Of a DNA stretch of 64,000 nt, positions 45,495-56,630 are shown in pieces. Origin of the DNA: Apodospora peruviana (Eukaryota > Ascomycota > Sordariomycetes > Sordariales > Lasiosphaeriaceae); assembly GCA_033439685.1 (NCBI GenBank), contig JAUEDM010000004.1, forward strand, positions 434,001 through 498,000, written 5' to 3'. Below the pieces are notes generated by a model. That model searched no databases and was not told where the DNA came from. It saw nothing but the letters and a program-made list of their open reading frames with translations. The position numbers and the translations under genes were made by a program. Position 1 is the first letter of the stretch, and every line of letters begins with the position of its first letter.

Positions 45495-45792
45495 TAAATA
45501 CATAGAAAGCTATATAAATAAAAGGGTTTAATGACTTGGTTTAAAAAATATCTCCTAAAAGGTGTATAATTACCAGCGGACTTTATGTATTTACCTATAT
45601 AGGACTTAGTATAGCTAGTCTAAACATGCTAAGTGCGTATAGGTCTAACACCTTCTACAGGTTGCAGCTATTGGACGTTAAAAGTAATTAATTAATTAGT
45701 CAATCAATAAACCCACCCCCCGTAATTGCCTTATCCTCCATTGCTTTCACTACTTCGTCTGGCCATATTGTATCGTCAGCGAACTATAGAAA

Positions 45793-47092
45793 ATGCGGCT
45801 CATCAACATCGACAGTATGCGGCTTGAAGAGTTCCTTGGGCCCAAAATACCTCCATATCTCATCTTGTCACACACTTTGGGCGAGGCCGAGATTCCTTCC
45901 AGGACTATTCCTGGCTCCAGATGCACGAAGAGGACGTCGCAGAGGATATAGTCGAAGAGCTGCCGCCGAAACAAAAACAGAAGCTCCATGCAAAGTACCA
46001 GGCCCTTTGTGAACGTGACGGCTACAAGAAGATCCATGGATTCGCGCAACTCGCCCGCAACCTCCGGGACGAGTACAGGACGGCGAGTGGGGCCTCGACG
46101 GAACCGGGCTTCGTATGGGTCGACACTTGCTGCATCAACAAGGAGAGCAGCGCTGAGCTTAGCGAGGCAGTAAACTCCATGTACAGGTGGTTCCACAATG
46201 CGTATTTATACATCGCATTCTTGGGCGACGTTGTGGGAACAGAAGCGGACCTACACTCCGACTTTGGCAGGTCGCGCTGGTTTACGAGAGACTGGACTCT
46301 GCAAGAACTTCTGGCACCGGGACAAGTCTACTTCTACAATGGAAGTATATCGTCCGTAGATCCGACATGACAGCGAAAACACGGGGAGCCGCTGTCATAT
46401 ACAAGATAACCGGCATCCACCACGACTTCCTGACCAAGAAAGCCAGCCCGATCAAGGCGAGCATCGCCATCAGGATGTCGTGGGCAGCTGCTAGACAAAC
46501 AACAAGAGTAGAGGATGAGACCTACTGTCTGATGGGTATTTTCAACGTCAACATGCCCGTCTTGTACGGAGAAGGCAAGGCGGCCGTCTTTCGATTGCAG
46601 CAGGAAATCATCTGATCTGGTGACCAATCTATCTTTGCCTGGGAATATAGCTGACCCATAGAACGAGCCAACAGGACAGGTATGTTTGCCGAGTCACCAA
46701 TCGACTTCTCGCACTGCAGCAAGGTCCAACCACTGGGTGGCTCTGATTCTGGATTCCCCGGTCTTTTTGCCGAGGCGCCACATCAGATGACAAGCCTCGA
46801 CCTGCAAATATCCATCAGCCTAGTTCGCCTTGTCCAGTGCGGTCTCAGCAGCAGGACCTACGCCGTTCTGCCGGCTGCGGTAAACCAGACATGGGTCGTG
46901 GGCTTTCGCGTGGGAGGGTTCGGTGTTGAGAATCTTGATGACCTGGAACTCCGGCGCATCACGGATGGAGTCGAACTGGAACGAGACCCGTCTGAGCACC
47001 GCGCCGCTTTTCCGCAAGCTGGCCACTATCCAGTCTACAAGACGCCACTGATAGTTCTTGGCCTACAGAGTCGAGGTCGAAGCACATCATAG
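45793..47092 (+). pseudogene. Broken HET-domain (heterokaryon incompatibility) gene
   Basis: The start MRLINIDSMRLEEFLG with PPYLILSHTLGE at 45,793 is the classical opening of the HET domain. Near 45,895 the frame shifts, and 45,900-46,370 continues with FQDYSWLQ-like sequence, GFVWVDTCCINKESSAELSEAVNSM and WFTRDWTLQELLAPG, the core HET motifs. A second shift near 46,370 leads to AVIYKITGI, ASIAIRMSWAA, RVEDETYCLMGIFNVNMP and LYGEGKAAVFRLQQEII. That frame has TGA stops at 46,613 and in EYS*PIER, then runs to 47,092. HET proteins trigger cell death after fusion of incompatible hyphae. Two frameshifts and two TGA codons make this copy dead. The TGA codons fit C-to-T decay at the edge of the repeat block. 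There is no NACHT or repeat domain downstream. Confidence 0.88.
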
Positions 47093-47194
47093 TGCAAGTT
47101 AAGCCATCAACTTCCCCACCGGCGCTGAAAACTCCCCTCGGAGAACCAACTCCTTACCAACCCCCTCCTTGGTATTATGACAGGACCCAGTATT

Positions 47195-47214
47195 GGGGGG
47201 GGGGGGGGGGGGGG
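47195..47214 (+). repeat. Poly-G run of 20
   Basis: A mononucleotide tract of 20 G. Length is likely to vary and be error-prone in assembly. A second tract of 18 lies 370 nt downstream. Confidence 0.95.
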
Positions 47215-47582
47215 TCTGGACGGGTACGTGGGTTTGAGTGTATGGTCAGCTACACGGTCAACTAGTTACGTGTCTGGCTCTAATTTTGGCCAATATCATT
47301 ATCGCGGAGGAGATCTGGGAAGCGGGGCTGTATCAGTTGGAGTTATTTGTACTCAGGCTTTCGATATTCTTGTTGCTATACCTTCACCAGGTGTTCAACC
47401 CTTACTAGTGCAGTTACTTGCTGGGTCTTGATCTAGACAAGAAAACACCTTTGTATCTGACATCTAAGCCCGCATTCATTAAATGAAAGGTATTCTCTTG
47501 TCCAGACTAGGACCTGGCAAAGTAACTCACCAGAGTTTTAAATTCCGGCAGAGGTATAGTATTGATCAGAGCTCCCCTTGCC

Positions 47583-47600
47583 GGGGGGGGGGGGGGGGGG
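47583..47600 (+). repeat. Poly-G run of 18
   Basis: A mononucleotide tract of 18 G on the same strand as the run at 47,195. The segment between them holds no recognisable gene or repeat. Confidence 0.95.
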
Positions 47601-47980
47601 TATTCATTTACCGAACATGAACATAGACTCCCACGGAATCACGGCTAGGACGATATCGGTACCCCCGGAATAAGCTGTTAGGTCACGGTAAGGTTAGCGT
47701 CACTACCATCTGCTCGGTGTCCCCATTGCATGGTTCTTGATTACCAGCGTGCCCGCGAAGAGAAAGCGAGCCCTAAATCCACTGACAGGGTCATGCAAAG
47801 ATGAGGATCACGACATGCGACGATTCCTGGATGCATGGAGTATTGCGGAACTGTTCGAACTTGGGCAGTAACCGCCCTGGATTTGAGATTCCCAGAACTT
47901 GGGTATAAACCCTCGACCTTAAAGTCTTGGGCATCAACGGATAAGGAGGGTAGCTCACCTGTATACTGTAGTTACAGGTA

Positions 47981-49714
47981 AGCCAAGGGGGGCACTTGTG
48001 GCTTGAGTGGCTTGCGGATCATTCCGTTGTCCGCTTTCGGACCACTTCACAGCCAGAACACACCATTTTCTTTTGCACACAACTTCGTCAAACAACATCA
48101 ATTTAAAAGCTGACTTCAATCCTGTATTCAAATTGATCAATAATGCCTTCTAAACGACAGTATTTTGAGTCCGACCTTCTTGAAGCTATTGATCTTGCTC
48201 GAAAGTCCGGGGAGATCCGCGCCACTGGGGAAAAGTATGGAATTCCGTACTCGACTTTGAGAACCCGATTGGAGAAGATCAAGCCTAGAAATGAAGCCTT
48301 TATTCATCTTAACGTCTGTCCCCCTTCCAGGAAGAAAGACTAGCCGGTTGGACCAAGAATCAACAAGCCCTAGGGGTTCCGATTACCCACTCGCAGCTCA
48401 TGACTATTGCTACGCATCTCCTCCGTATCAATGGGGACGAACGGCCACTTGGAAAGCAATGATCCAGGGTTTTCTTTGGACGAATAAGTCCGTGGGGAGC
48501 CTGCGGGCTAAACGAGTCGATTCGGCGCGGTTGAACGGCGCCACAAAGGATATAATCAAGGAATGGTTCAAGATGTTCCAGCTTCCTATCGTCCAGCAGA
48601 TCAAGCCAAAATACCGGTACAACAAGGATAAAATGGGGATCATGGAAGGCCAGGGGGTTAACGTCATCATCTTGGGAGACTCAGCATACAAAGCAGTGGT
48701 TAAAAAACAAACTGGTTCTCGCACCTGGACCACTTTCGTGGAGTGTATCTCGGCTGAGGGGGAAAGCTTACCTCCCCTTGTTATTTTCAAGGGGAAAGCG
48801 TCCAGGAGCAGTGGTTTCCTCGTCATCTTAAGGATTCCGTCTTTGGAGGATCCACGCAACAGAAAACGATTGGACAGAAGATGAAACAGGCCTCAAATGG
48901 CTGCAGGAGGTCTTTATACCCCTGACTGCACCAGCTGATCCGAAGGACTACCGATTTCCTACTCTGGACGGCCATCACAGCCACGTAACGGACGACTACA
49001 TGCTTTCCTGCTTCCTGGCCAATATCTACCTAATTTACCTACCCCCCCACAGCTCCCACGTTGTATAGCCTGTCGATTTGGGGTGCTTTTCGTCTGTCAA
49101 ACAAAACTACCGGGCTTATGTCAGTAATGCTGTGTTTTACAGCGATGAGACTATTATGGGCAAAAGGATGTTGTTGTCTTGTATGTATAAGGTTCGAAAG
49201 GAAGGGTTACGGCCATCAAACTGCCTAGGAGGTTGGCGGGCAACCGGATTGTGGCCACTCAACAAGATCAAACCACTGTCAAGCCCCTTACTGTTAGAAA
49301 ACAGTAATAAGCGGTCTATTCCGACTAAGACCGCCCTGCAAAGAAACCCCTTTCCTCAGATACTCCCCCCCCAAATTTCAAGACGACGACGGCCTCTGGA
49401 AGACTCCCTGTAAGGCCATAGAGTTGACAGAGGCTTTGGCTCAACTAAACATCCACACAACGGGGATAGAATGCAAAGGGCTTTGTTCAAAAAGCTTGTC
49501 AAAGCTTTTGATGGAAAAGATCTACACTTGGCAATTCTTGACAGAGAAAATCAGGCCCTCAAAGCACGTCTGTGGGATTTGGAGCATAAGAAAAGGAGGA
49601 AGGTCCAGATCAGCCCAAATAAGAAGTTTGCTAGCTAAAAAGGGGGTCTCGAACTTACACCCCCCCTGTTCTCTGATCCGGAAGCCACTCAAGCCACAAG
49701 TGCCCCCATTGGCT
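47981..49714 (+). mobile_element. Decayed pogo-type transposon (1,734 bp) with TA duplication
   Basis: TA flanks both ends (47,979-47,980 and 49,715-49,716). Inverted ends of about 38 bp read AGCCAAGGGGGGCACTTGTG on the left and the near-perfect complement on the right (AAGCCACAAGTGCCCCCATTGGCT). The end sequence and protein differ from the ACGTG-ended elements, so this is a separate family. Confidence 0.92.
48143..49690 (+). pseudogene. Broken transposase of the 48-kb pogo element
   Basis: It begins MPSKRQYFESDLLEAIDLARKSGE with a psq-type helix-turn-helix (GEKYGIPYSTLRTRL). Later pieces in other frames give YNKDKMGIMEGQGVN (first Asp region), TWTTFVECISAEGESLPPLVIFKG, then LDGHHSHVT (second Asp, about 48,966) and PVDLGCFSSVKQNYRAYV (third Asp, about 49,070), preceded by a TAG stop. 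The C-terminal part has LLMEKIYTW and a basic tail. Several frameshifts and stops prevent expression. Poly-C/poly-G slippage sites may explain some frame changes. Confidence 0.85.
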
Positions 49715-50105
49715 TAGCCTTTGGGCTGAAGTCCCAACCCATAAAACGACAAAACTTCCGTAATAGGTAACTGCTTAGAACGGGGTTTTTGGGGGTTTTT
49801 ATGTTAAAAAGGATAACAGTTTGCGGCATTGGAATGTGGCTGATCGTAGTACTCTGCAAAGAGAATGACCGTTGGACTGGCCGACACCGTCCTCGTTCGT
49901 CATCTGGGAACTACACCCTGGTACACCCGTCTTATCTCCCGGGTTACACATCCACAGCAACCGAGTTGAGATCAAATTTGGACGCCGCGCACGCTACGCA
50001 ACACAATGCGCAAACGCAAGCGCAACCGAGGCACGCACACACGCAACCCAACTGAATCAACACCAACTGGAAGAAGGCCTTGCTCGGTCTGGATTTAACC
50101 ACCTC

Positions 50106-50115
50106 AGATATTTAT
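50106..50115 (+). promoter_or_regulatory. TATA-like box of the FAD monooxygenase gene
   Basis: ATATTTATAT lies about 85 nt before the ATG at 50,196, followed by a pyrimidine-rich stretch typical of fungal transcription starts. Confidence 0.35.
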
Positions 50116-50195
50116 ATCAGGTTGTTTTCCTCACCACTCCCATCTCCCCCATCTCCAACTCTTAGCATCAGACTGTGAAAGCTTCACCTTTGAAG

Positions 50196-51482
50196 ATGCA
50201 AGTTTTCCGACCTCGCATTGCCATCGCTGGCGGCGGCCCCTCGGGGCTCGCACTCGGCCTTCTATTGAGCCGGCGCGACATTCCAACCACCATCTATGAT
50301 TTGCGCCGCCCGCCGACTCCGCAGTTGCTGGCCAAGCCATCGGGAATGCTGGACTTGCACCAAGAGTCGGGCCTCAAGACGATACGCGAGTGCGGGCTGT
50401 GGGAGAGCTTCCAGGCTGCTCTGGGAGACTGCTCCGAGGCGACGCGCGTGCTCAACAAGGACGGCGACGTGCTGTACACCGACGAGGGCGAGCTCGCCTA
50501 CCGACCCGAGATTCCCCGGAACTCCCTCACCAACATGCTCGTGCAGAGCCTGCCGCAAGACACCATCAAATGGAACAAGAAGATCACCGCCGCCCACAGC
50601 GCCCGGAGCGCCACTACCGGCGCTACCGAGGTTACGCTCCATTTCGGCTCAAACGAAACGGCTACCTTTGACTTTGTCGTCGGCGCCGACGGCGCATGGT
50701 CTCGCGTCCGCAAGCTGCTCTCGGAAGTCAAGCCGCTGTACAGCGGCGTTTACAACTTGACCGTCACGCTGCGGAATGCCTCAACCAAGTACCCACATTT
50801 GGCCGAGTTGAACGGTTCCGGCTCGCTCATCGCCCTCGGCGACCGCAACGGCATCATGACCCACAGGGGACCGCAAGACTCCATCCGAGTCTATGGCGCC
50901 ATCACCACGCCCGATGAGAAATGGCCCATTACGGCCGGCCTGCACCGCAAGAGTGCGGCTGAGCTCAAGGACGCGCTGTTGGGCAACAATGACTTGTTCG
51001 GCGGATGGGCGCCTCCTCTGCAGCATCTGCTCGCAACGGCTTGCGATGAACAGACAAGGGACAACCCCATTCCGCCCGACACCGACAGCCATGACCCCGA
51101 CTTGCTGCAGCCCCTGTACATGCTACCCGTTGGCTATCGCTGGCAACATCGCACCGGCGTGACTTTGGTTGGGGATGCGGCCCATCTGATGACGCCGTTT
51201 GCTGGCGAGGGCGTCAACCTGGCTCTTTGGGATGCGCTAGACCTGTCCCGCGTGCTTTCCGGCTTTTCTGAGGCCAAAGATGCGGCTGAGTGGCAGGAGA
51301 TGTTGGACCCAAGGGTGCGTGAGTTCGAGGAGGCGATGCAGAGGCGGGCAGCCGAGAAGGCGGAGGAGACAGCCAGGAACAAGGACATGCTACTGAGCGA
51401 GAACGGTGCGCAGGCGTTGGCGGATACCTTTAATATGTTCAGGGACATGAAAGCGGCTGGTGCATCTCCCGAGGGTCATTAG
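50196..51482 (+). CDS. FAD-dependent aromatic-type monooxygenase (TetX-like)
   Basis: A single exon encodes 428 aa from the ATG at 50,196 (MQVFRPRIAIAGGGPSG). Residues 7-18 hold the dinucleotide-binding GxGxxG (AGGGPSGLALG). The DG motif VVGADGAWSRVRKLL sits mid-protein and the second FAD motif VTLVGDAAHLMTPFAGEGVNLALWDALDL near the C-terminus. These three place it in the group A flavin monooxygenases that hydroxylate with NAD(P)H and oxygen. Similarity in layout to TetX-type enzymes is by eye; fungal members mostly act on secondary metabolites or aromatic compounds, and no drug-resistance role can be claimed. A C-terminal Glu/Lys/Arg helix (EEAMQRRAAEKAEETARNKD) follows. No signal peptide, so it is probably cytosolic. 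The coding region is GC-rich and undecayed although it begins under 500 nt from the dead pogo element. Confidence 0.9.
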   Translation: MQVFRPRIAIAGGGPSGLALGLLLSRRDIPTTIYDLRRPPTPQLLAKPSGMLDLHQESGLKTIRECGLWESFQAALGDCSEATRVLNKDGDVLYTDEGELAYRPEIPRNSLTNMLVQSLPQDTIKWNKKITAAHSARSATTGATEVTLHFGSNETATFDFVVGADGAWSRVRKLLSEVKPLYSGVYNLTVTLRNASTKYPHLAELNGSGSLIALGDRNGIMTHRGPQDSIRVYGAITTPDEKWPITAGLHRKSAAELKDALLGNNDLFGGWAPPLQHLLATACDEQTRDNPIPPDTDSHDPDLLQPLYMLPVGYRWQHRTGVTLVGDAAHLMTPFAGEGVNLALWDALDLSRVLSGFSEAKDAAEWQEMLDPRVREFEEAMQRRAAEKAEETARNKDMLLSENGAQALADTFNMFRDMKAAGASPEGH

Positions 51483-51692
51483 CGCTCAGGCTCGTAGAAA
51501 CGGGTAGTACAGCTCTCCTCTATCGGACGCTGGGTTGGTTTAGACAGTCCTTGGATTAATATGTAGCCTTTATTTACCCTTGTATCATCAATGGTTCTAT
51601 ACACACACGAATCTTTTCTCGTCTCCATTATTTACATGGTTCTGATTTACAGACATTATCTCACTCTGTGCCAGCCCTTTGGGGCAGAATAA

Positions 51693-53409
51693 TCAGATAA
51701 GATCACGCTCCTCACCGCCGCAGGGGGCTGAGTCGCCATGGTCGTGGCCATGCGAGTGCTCATCGCGAGAGTTCTTCAAGTAGCGCGCCATATCACCAGA
51801 GTAGCGGCGCTTATCCAGGCTGACAGCCGGCAGCGAATCGAAGCTGAGGGCATACTTGGCAACAGAGTTAGCGATGGCCTTGGTGTTGAGCAGGAAGGCA
51901 GTCCAGTCGAGGTTGTCGACGGTGTCACCGACGCCATGGTAATTGATGTCCAGGGCGACACCGGCCTGCCCGCCAAAGAGAGCAGCCTCTTCCTCGGTTT
52001 TGATGGCCTCGGCACCGGTGAAAATTCCACCAGCCGGGATGCCGTTCTCGATGAAAGCCGCATAGTCGGAGCGACCGTCAAAAGGCTTGGGGACGGATGG
52101 AAACCCGTTGGCCGCGTAAAAGTCCTGGAAGTCTTTCTCGATGACATCCGAGCCGGCGGGACCCTTGAGGCCAAAAGCATCTCCGTCCCCGTCGTAAATA
52201 GAGTAAATGTAATTGGGGCTGGCAATCTATGTATTGAAGACCATCTGTTAGCGACTTGGGCGCAGGATGGAGACCTGGTATCTCCCCGAGACCTACCATG
52301 TCAAAGTTGAGGTAGGCCCTGATCTTGGCGAGCTGGCTCTCGGTTGAGTTGATGCTCTCGACATAGTAGTACGATCCGAGCTTGCCGAACTCCTCAGCAC
52401 CCCACCATCCAAACCGGACGGCGTTCTTGATTTTGAACTTGGAGAGCGCCTTGGCCACCTCAAGGATGCCGATAGAGCCAGAGCCATCGTCGCTGCGCAG
52501 GGAGAAAGTGAAGAGTTGTTAGCAGCCAAAAAACCAAAAAAAAGAATAATGATGAGCCAAGTCACTTGGAAGGAACAACCTAAGGTAGACTCACTTGATA
52601 CCGGCGCCCGCAGCTACCGAGTCCGAGTGAGCACCGAGAACTAGGACGTTATTGTGGTCGCCCTCCTTGGTCTCGGCGAGAACATTGTAGTTGACACGCT
52701 CTTCCGTGGTAGCAATAACCTCGAAGTCGGCAGTCACCGGGCCCTCGGTGAGGGAGGCGAGGATGGCATGGCCGTCGGCTTGGCTGATGCTGACGACAGG
52801 GGCATAATCCAGGAAAGGCGTGCCGAGAGTGCCAGATATCGAGCCCTCAATGTTGTTGTAGATGACAAGAGCGGCAGCGCCAGCCATCTTGGCACTCAAC
52901 GCTTTAGCAGCGAAGTTGCATGTTCCTCTCTCCACAAGGGCGATGTTGCCGGCCACCTCGACGGGGTAAACCTCGGGCGTGCAGCCAAGATCTGGAACGG
53001 CGATGACCTGGGCAGTGACAGAGCCGGATGGAGTATAGGTCATGATGTTGGATACGATGGCCTCACCATTGACGGCAAAGGAGCCCGTGCCCGCGGAATA
53101 AATCTCGGTGAAGGGTTGCTTAACTACGTCGTAGTAGCCAAGACTGGTCAGCGTGTCGAAAATGTAATCGACAGTGGCGTTGTGGCCGGCGCTGCCAAAG
53201 ACACGAGTTCCACCATTGGCATTGGCGATGGCCTGGAGCTTCTCAGCGCCAGCACGGAGCGGCTTGAGGGTGATTTGGGACTGGAGCTTCTCAGAGCTGA
53301 CCAGGTGCTTCTGGCAGTGGCCCGGGGTTTTATTTAATGGACCACTGTCACCCAGGACTGGCAGGACCAACGCAATGGTAGCGAGCGAGGCAGTGGTGAA
53401 GGATCTCAT
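51693..53409 (-). CDS. Secreted M28 zinc aminopeptidase with PA domain (Lap2 / aminopeptidase Y type)
   Basis: Three exons (53,409..52,595; 52,492..52,297; 52,226..51,693) give 514 aa. Introns are GTGAGT...GCGCAG and GTAGGT...CATAG. A signal peptide (MRSFTTASLATIALVLPVLG) begins the protein. A protease-associated domain fills the middle of exon 1 (VERGTCNFAAKALSAKMAGAAALVIYNN). The peptidase domain shows all expected zinc ligands and catalytic residues: GAHSDSV (His), GINDDGSG (Asp, spanning intron 1), WGAEEFG (Glu-Glu), LNFDM (Asp, at intron 2) and NYHGVGDTVDN (His). Such enzymes remove N-terminal residues from peptides outside the cell or in the vacuole. The tail is His/Asp-rich (DEHSHGHDHGD), perhaps a metal-binding extra. 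Length and layout match fungal leucine aminopeptidase 2. Confidence 0.93.
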
Positions 53410-53518
53410 CTTTGGCTCGGCCGATGCGTCTCGGACTGGGGGTAGTTTGAAATGGTGATAACAAGGAGAACTGCGCGAGCATCCAGGTCGATCGTGACCT
53501 GGCGGCGCATGCCAGCTC

Positions 53519-53526
53519 ATTTTATA
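53519..53526 (-). promoter_or_regulatory. TATA box of the aminopeptidase gene
   Basis: TATAAAAT on the minus strand lies about 110 nt upstream of the ATG at 53,409. Confidence 0.4.
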
Positions 53527-54338
53527 GCTACCCTTCCTTCCTGCCGCAGCTGCAAGGGACCAAGCTCGAGTTTGCGTCGAGGGTATTATCGCGATCCAAG
53601 TTCATGTTTCGATATCACCATGGCGCCGAGGGGCATCACCACCTGAAGCGGCAGCTGGTGCTACGCTTTCCCTGAGTAGCTGCCACTTCAGGGCAAATGC
53701 GCATCTTGGCAACATCGGACTCGCCACAGGTCGCACGCGTTGCTAGATTGATAATGGTAGGTCACATTGGCCAATCGCTTGGCTGCAGCAGCACCCCACC
53801 GCTCAACCAAGGCGTAATGATGGTACAGGTAATAACCCGTAATCATGCCATCGCCGTTGGACAAGAACGGAAACAGGGATCCGGTTTATCACGGTCCCAA
53901 GGGTCTTCCGATCTTCACTAGTAGATAACTAACTACCTGGTCTACTGAAAATTACTATTCAATACTCAAGACTGTTATATTTGGTTGCTGACATACATGT
54001 TCAAAATGAAGTACAGACTCTATCACTCGCGTATCTCATAAATCACGATGGCTCACCCGCCAATCTGGATGCGAGCTGCCGTGACATGCCAGCGGCACAG
54101 CGACCCTCGGTAGAACACCCCCGTACGGATTATTCCTGGAGCGCCTGACAGCTAAGGCCAACAATTTTGCAGACGCTGTTTTTGCAACCTGGCCCAATCG
54201 AGTGTACCAGTGCAGATTCCACCTTATCGATTCCTCTTCCCGGGTTCGCACTCCATCACCAGTTAATTGCCACTGGCCCATAATCCTCGAGCACCCCTTG
54301 GAAGTTGGAAGAACATAAAACTACCGGGGCGTGCACCA
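53527..54338. other. Intergenic region between divergent aminopeptidase and transporter genes
   Basis: About 800 nt shared as 5' flank by two divergently oriented genes. No convincing open frame, repeat or RNA gene was seen. Confidence 0.5.
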
Positions 54339-56630
54339 ATGGGGAAGACACAGGCTGGCGATGGCGAGGTGACGAGCGACTCAGTAACCGGCGGCCCTGA
54401 TCCAAGACACGAGGTCCTGCTAGATGCGCCGACCAACGCCGAGCAGGTTATTGAGCGTGAACACACTTATGTGAAGGGATGGACCTTGTATATGCTCACG
54501 CTGGGGTTCGTAGCCCCGTGGCTGAGGGATGCGCTGCAGTAGAAAACTAACGGTCTGGCTAGCAGAATATGGATTCTCCTCTTCTTGCCTACTCTGGAGA
54601 CCACCATCGTCAGCACCTCACTAGTTGCCATCGCCGACTCCCTGAGCGGGTTTGAGTTGCGTAACTGGGTTGTCACGGCCTACTTCCTTACCTATACCGG
54701 TAAAAGTCTCCCCCCTTTCAGAAGCTGATTAGGTACCATGGCTGTTTCTCTGACCTAAACCACTTGTAATAAATCGACCGCAATTTAGGCTTCCTCATCA
54801 TATATGCCAAGCTCGCCACTATTTTTGGATCCAAGACCATGTTTCTTTTAGCATTGACCCTATTCACCGTCTTCTTGATCGCCTACGGATGCGCGAGCTC
54901 CATGACCCAGCTGTATGCGAACCCTAAACACTCAAGAATTCAGATACCTATATGGCTGCCTGTTGCTCGTCATGCGTTAGACTTGGACTGATTGTAGCTA
55001 TTGAATGCATGCCAGGATCATCCTGCGGGCGTTTCAGGGTATTGGTGGTTCAGGAATCTACTCAATGGTTCTGGCAATCGCACCCAAGCTGGTCCCTCAA
55101 ACTGAGTACGGAAAATACGTCGGGATAATCTCGTCCGTCTTTGCTCTTGCTAGCATTTCGGGACCTCTGGCCGGAGGTGCAATGTCAAGTGACACCACGT
55201 GGAGATGGGTCTTCCTACTCAAGTAAGTTTGACTTCACGCTGTGCTTTTGTCTGTCTCCTGGACTTTGAAAATGCTGATCCGCCGTTACTATAAGTGGCC
55301 CACCCGGAGTGTTGAGCATCGTGATAATCGCCATCTTCATGCCCTCGAGTCAAGTCGACAGCAGCTCGAGCCTTGCGAGGAGATTGCGAGCCAAGTTATC
55401 TCGTGAAAGCACACGAAGGGTCGACTTTTCAGGGGCCTTCTCCCTCTTGTCAGCCTTTCTGCTTGTTTTCGCCCTTGAATCGGGTGGCTCTCAATACCCT
55501 TGGGATAGTGGGACCATAGTATCCATCTTGGTATTGTGCGGTGTGCTATGGGTCGCCTTTGTCGCTTGGGAGATCTATCTGGGGCGGACCAAGGCCACAA
55601 AGGAGCCCATATTCCCGATGGGTCTCTTAAAAAATTGACTTCTTGCTAGCATGATGTTGTACGTACATTTTACGCCCCCTCTGTCTGCTGCTTCCATGTC
55701 TCTGATCCTCCTCCATACTTAGTACTACGCTATTCATTGGATTCCCTTTTGTTGCCATCCTATTCATCATCCCGCAACACGCCCAAGCCGTATATGGACT
55801 TTCTCCGGCCCGTGCTAGTCTGTCAGTGCTACCGTTGCTGCTAAAATTACCCGCGGCAACCGCAGCCTCGGGTGTTTTGACGTCGAATGTCAACATCCCT
55901 CCATCTCATCTCATTCTTCTTGGGTCGGTGATACAGCTCACTGGGGCGGGACTTGCAATCAAAATACCATTGACTGGGGATCATATCTCGGCGCAGCAAT
56001 ACGGCTCCGAGGCCGTGATGGGAGTCGGCTTTTGGTTTGACGTTGAGTACAGTTCTGACGCTATGTCAACTGATCGTGAGCAAGGAAGATGAGGTAAGAG
56101 TCGCTTCACTTGACAGCTTCTGGGGCTTATATGTGTGCCTAACTTCACGTGTCCAGGTGTTGTCATGGGCGCCCTCACCCAGACTCGGGTGCTCGGAGGA
56201 ACTGTTGCCCTGGCGATATGGTAAGATGTCTTTCTGTTGGAGAGACAGGCAAGCACCAAGTACTGACAGCGGGTGAGCGACATGGTATAGCTCTGCGATT
56301 CTCGGCAATCATCTCAAAGAGAGCCTCGGCGGGGTCATTACTCAAGCTGGTTTCCAGACGATTGGTGAAACCCTGGGAGCGATCAACTTGCCGGGTCCTG
56401 AACAGGCAACTAAAGTAAAGCACGCATTTGCGGAAGGGTATAACAAACAGTTCCGACTCCTCGCCGGGTTTAGCGGCGCAGCGCTTCTGGCCGCTTTGTT
56501 CCTGTTCAGTCGAGAACCACTTACTGTGAAAGGGGTTGTCAACAAGAGGTCATCGGATTTGGGCAGGACCGGTGACGAGTCGAATGAATCGGCCTCGCGA
56601 TGTCCACCAGAAATCACGGGTACTGTATAG
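54339..56630 (+). pseudogene. MFS drug:H+ antiporter-type transporter, broken by a stop and a frameshift
   Basis: Eight exons can be traced: 54,339-54,505; 54,566-54,699; 54,789-54,912; 55,016-55,222; 55,296-55,658; 55,723-56,093; 56,157-56,220; 56,291-56,630. The protein reads as a DHA-type efflux permease with about 12-14 membrane helices: LFLPTLETTIVSTSLVAIADSL, motif C-like GIGGSGIYSMVLAI, FLLNGPPGVLSIV across intron 4, and IGETLGAINLPGPEQ late. Two lesions are clear. A TGA at 55,636 interrupts exon 5 (MGLLKN*LLASMM) where Arg (CGA) is expected. An extra T near 56,030 (GGCTTTTGG) shifts frame in exon 6, after which LTLSTVLTLCQLIVSKEDE reads in the new frame. The phase into exon 7 also looks one base off. 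Such pumps export toxins or metabolites. A first-half product ending at 55,636 might still be made but would lack half the helices. Confidence 0.82.

Larger units (their letters stand above)
12600..45780. other. AT-rich, gene-poor block of nested and decayed repeats
   Basis: No host gene is recognisable across about 33 kb. The sequence is visibly AT-rich, dense in TTAATTA-like words, and composed of transposon remains in both orientations. Decay follows C-to-T/G-to-A transitions; the gypsy relic shows Trp codons turned to TAG/TGA. This matches the known effect of RIP in ascomycetes. The least decayed parts (15.7-17.5 kb pogo, 28.9-30.7 kb LINE fragment, 652-bp solo LTRs) stand out as later arrivals. 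Stretches not listed separately (roughly 20.6-21.2, 21.9-22.8, 28.2-28.85, 33.6-34.3, 41.6-41.8 kb) show only AT-rich sequence with no identifiable coding relic. Confidence 0.8.

Noticed and set aside
12600..45780. Centromere
   Set aside because: AT-rich, repeat-dense DNA would fit, but 33 kb between ordinary genes with mixed transposons is also typical of any heterochromatic island. Nothing in the sequence alone separates the two.
47177..47431. Glycine-rich small protein across the poly-G run
   Set aside because: The frame is created by the homopolymer, whose length is uncertain, and it has no homologue-like features.
52654..53337. Plus-strand open frame of 227 codons inside the aminopeptidase gene
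   Set aside because: It is antisense to exon 1 of a well-supported M28 peptidase and shows no domain.
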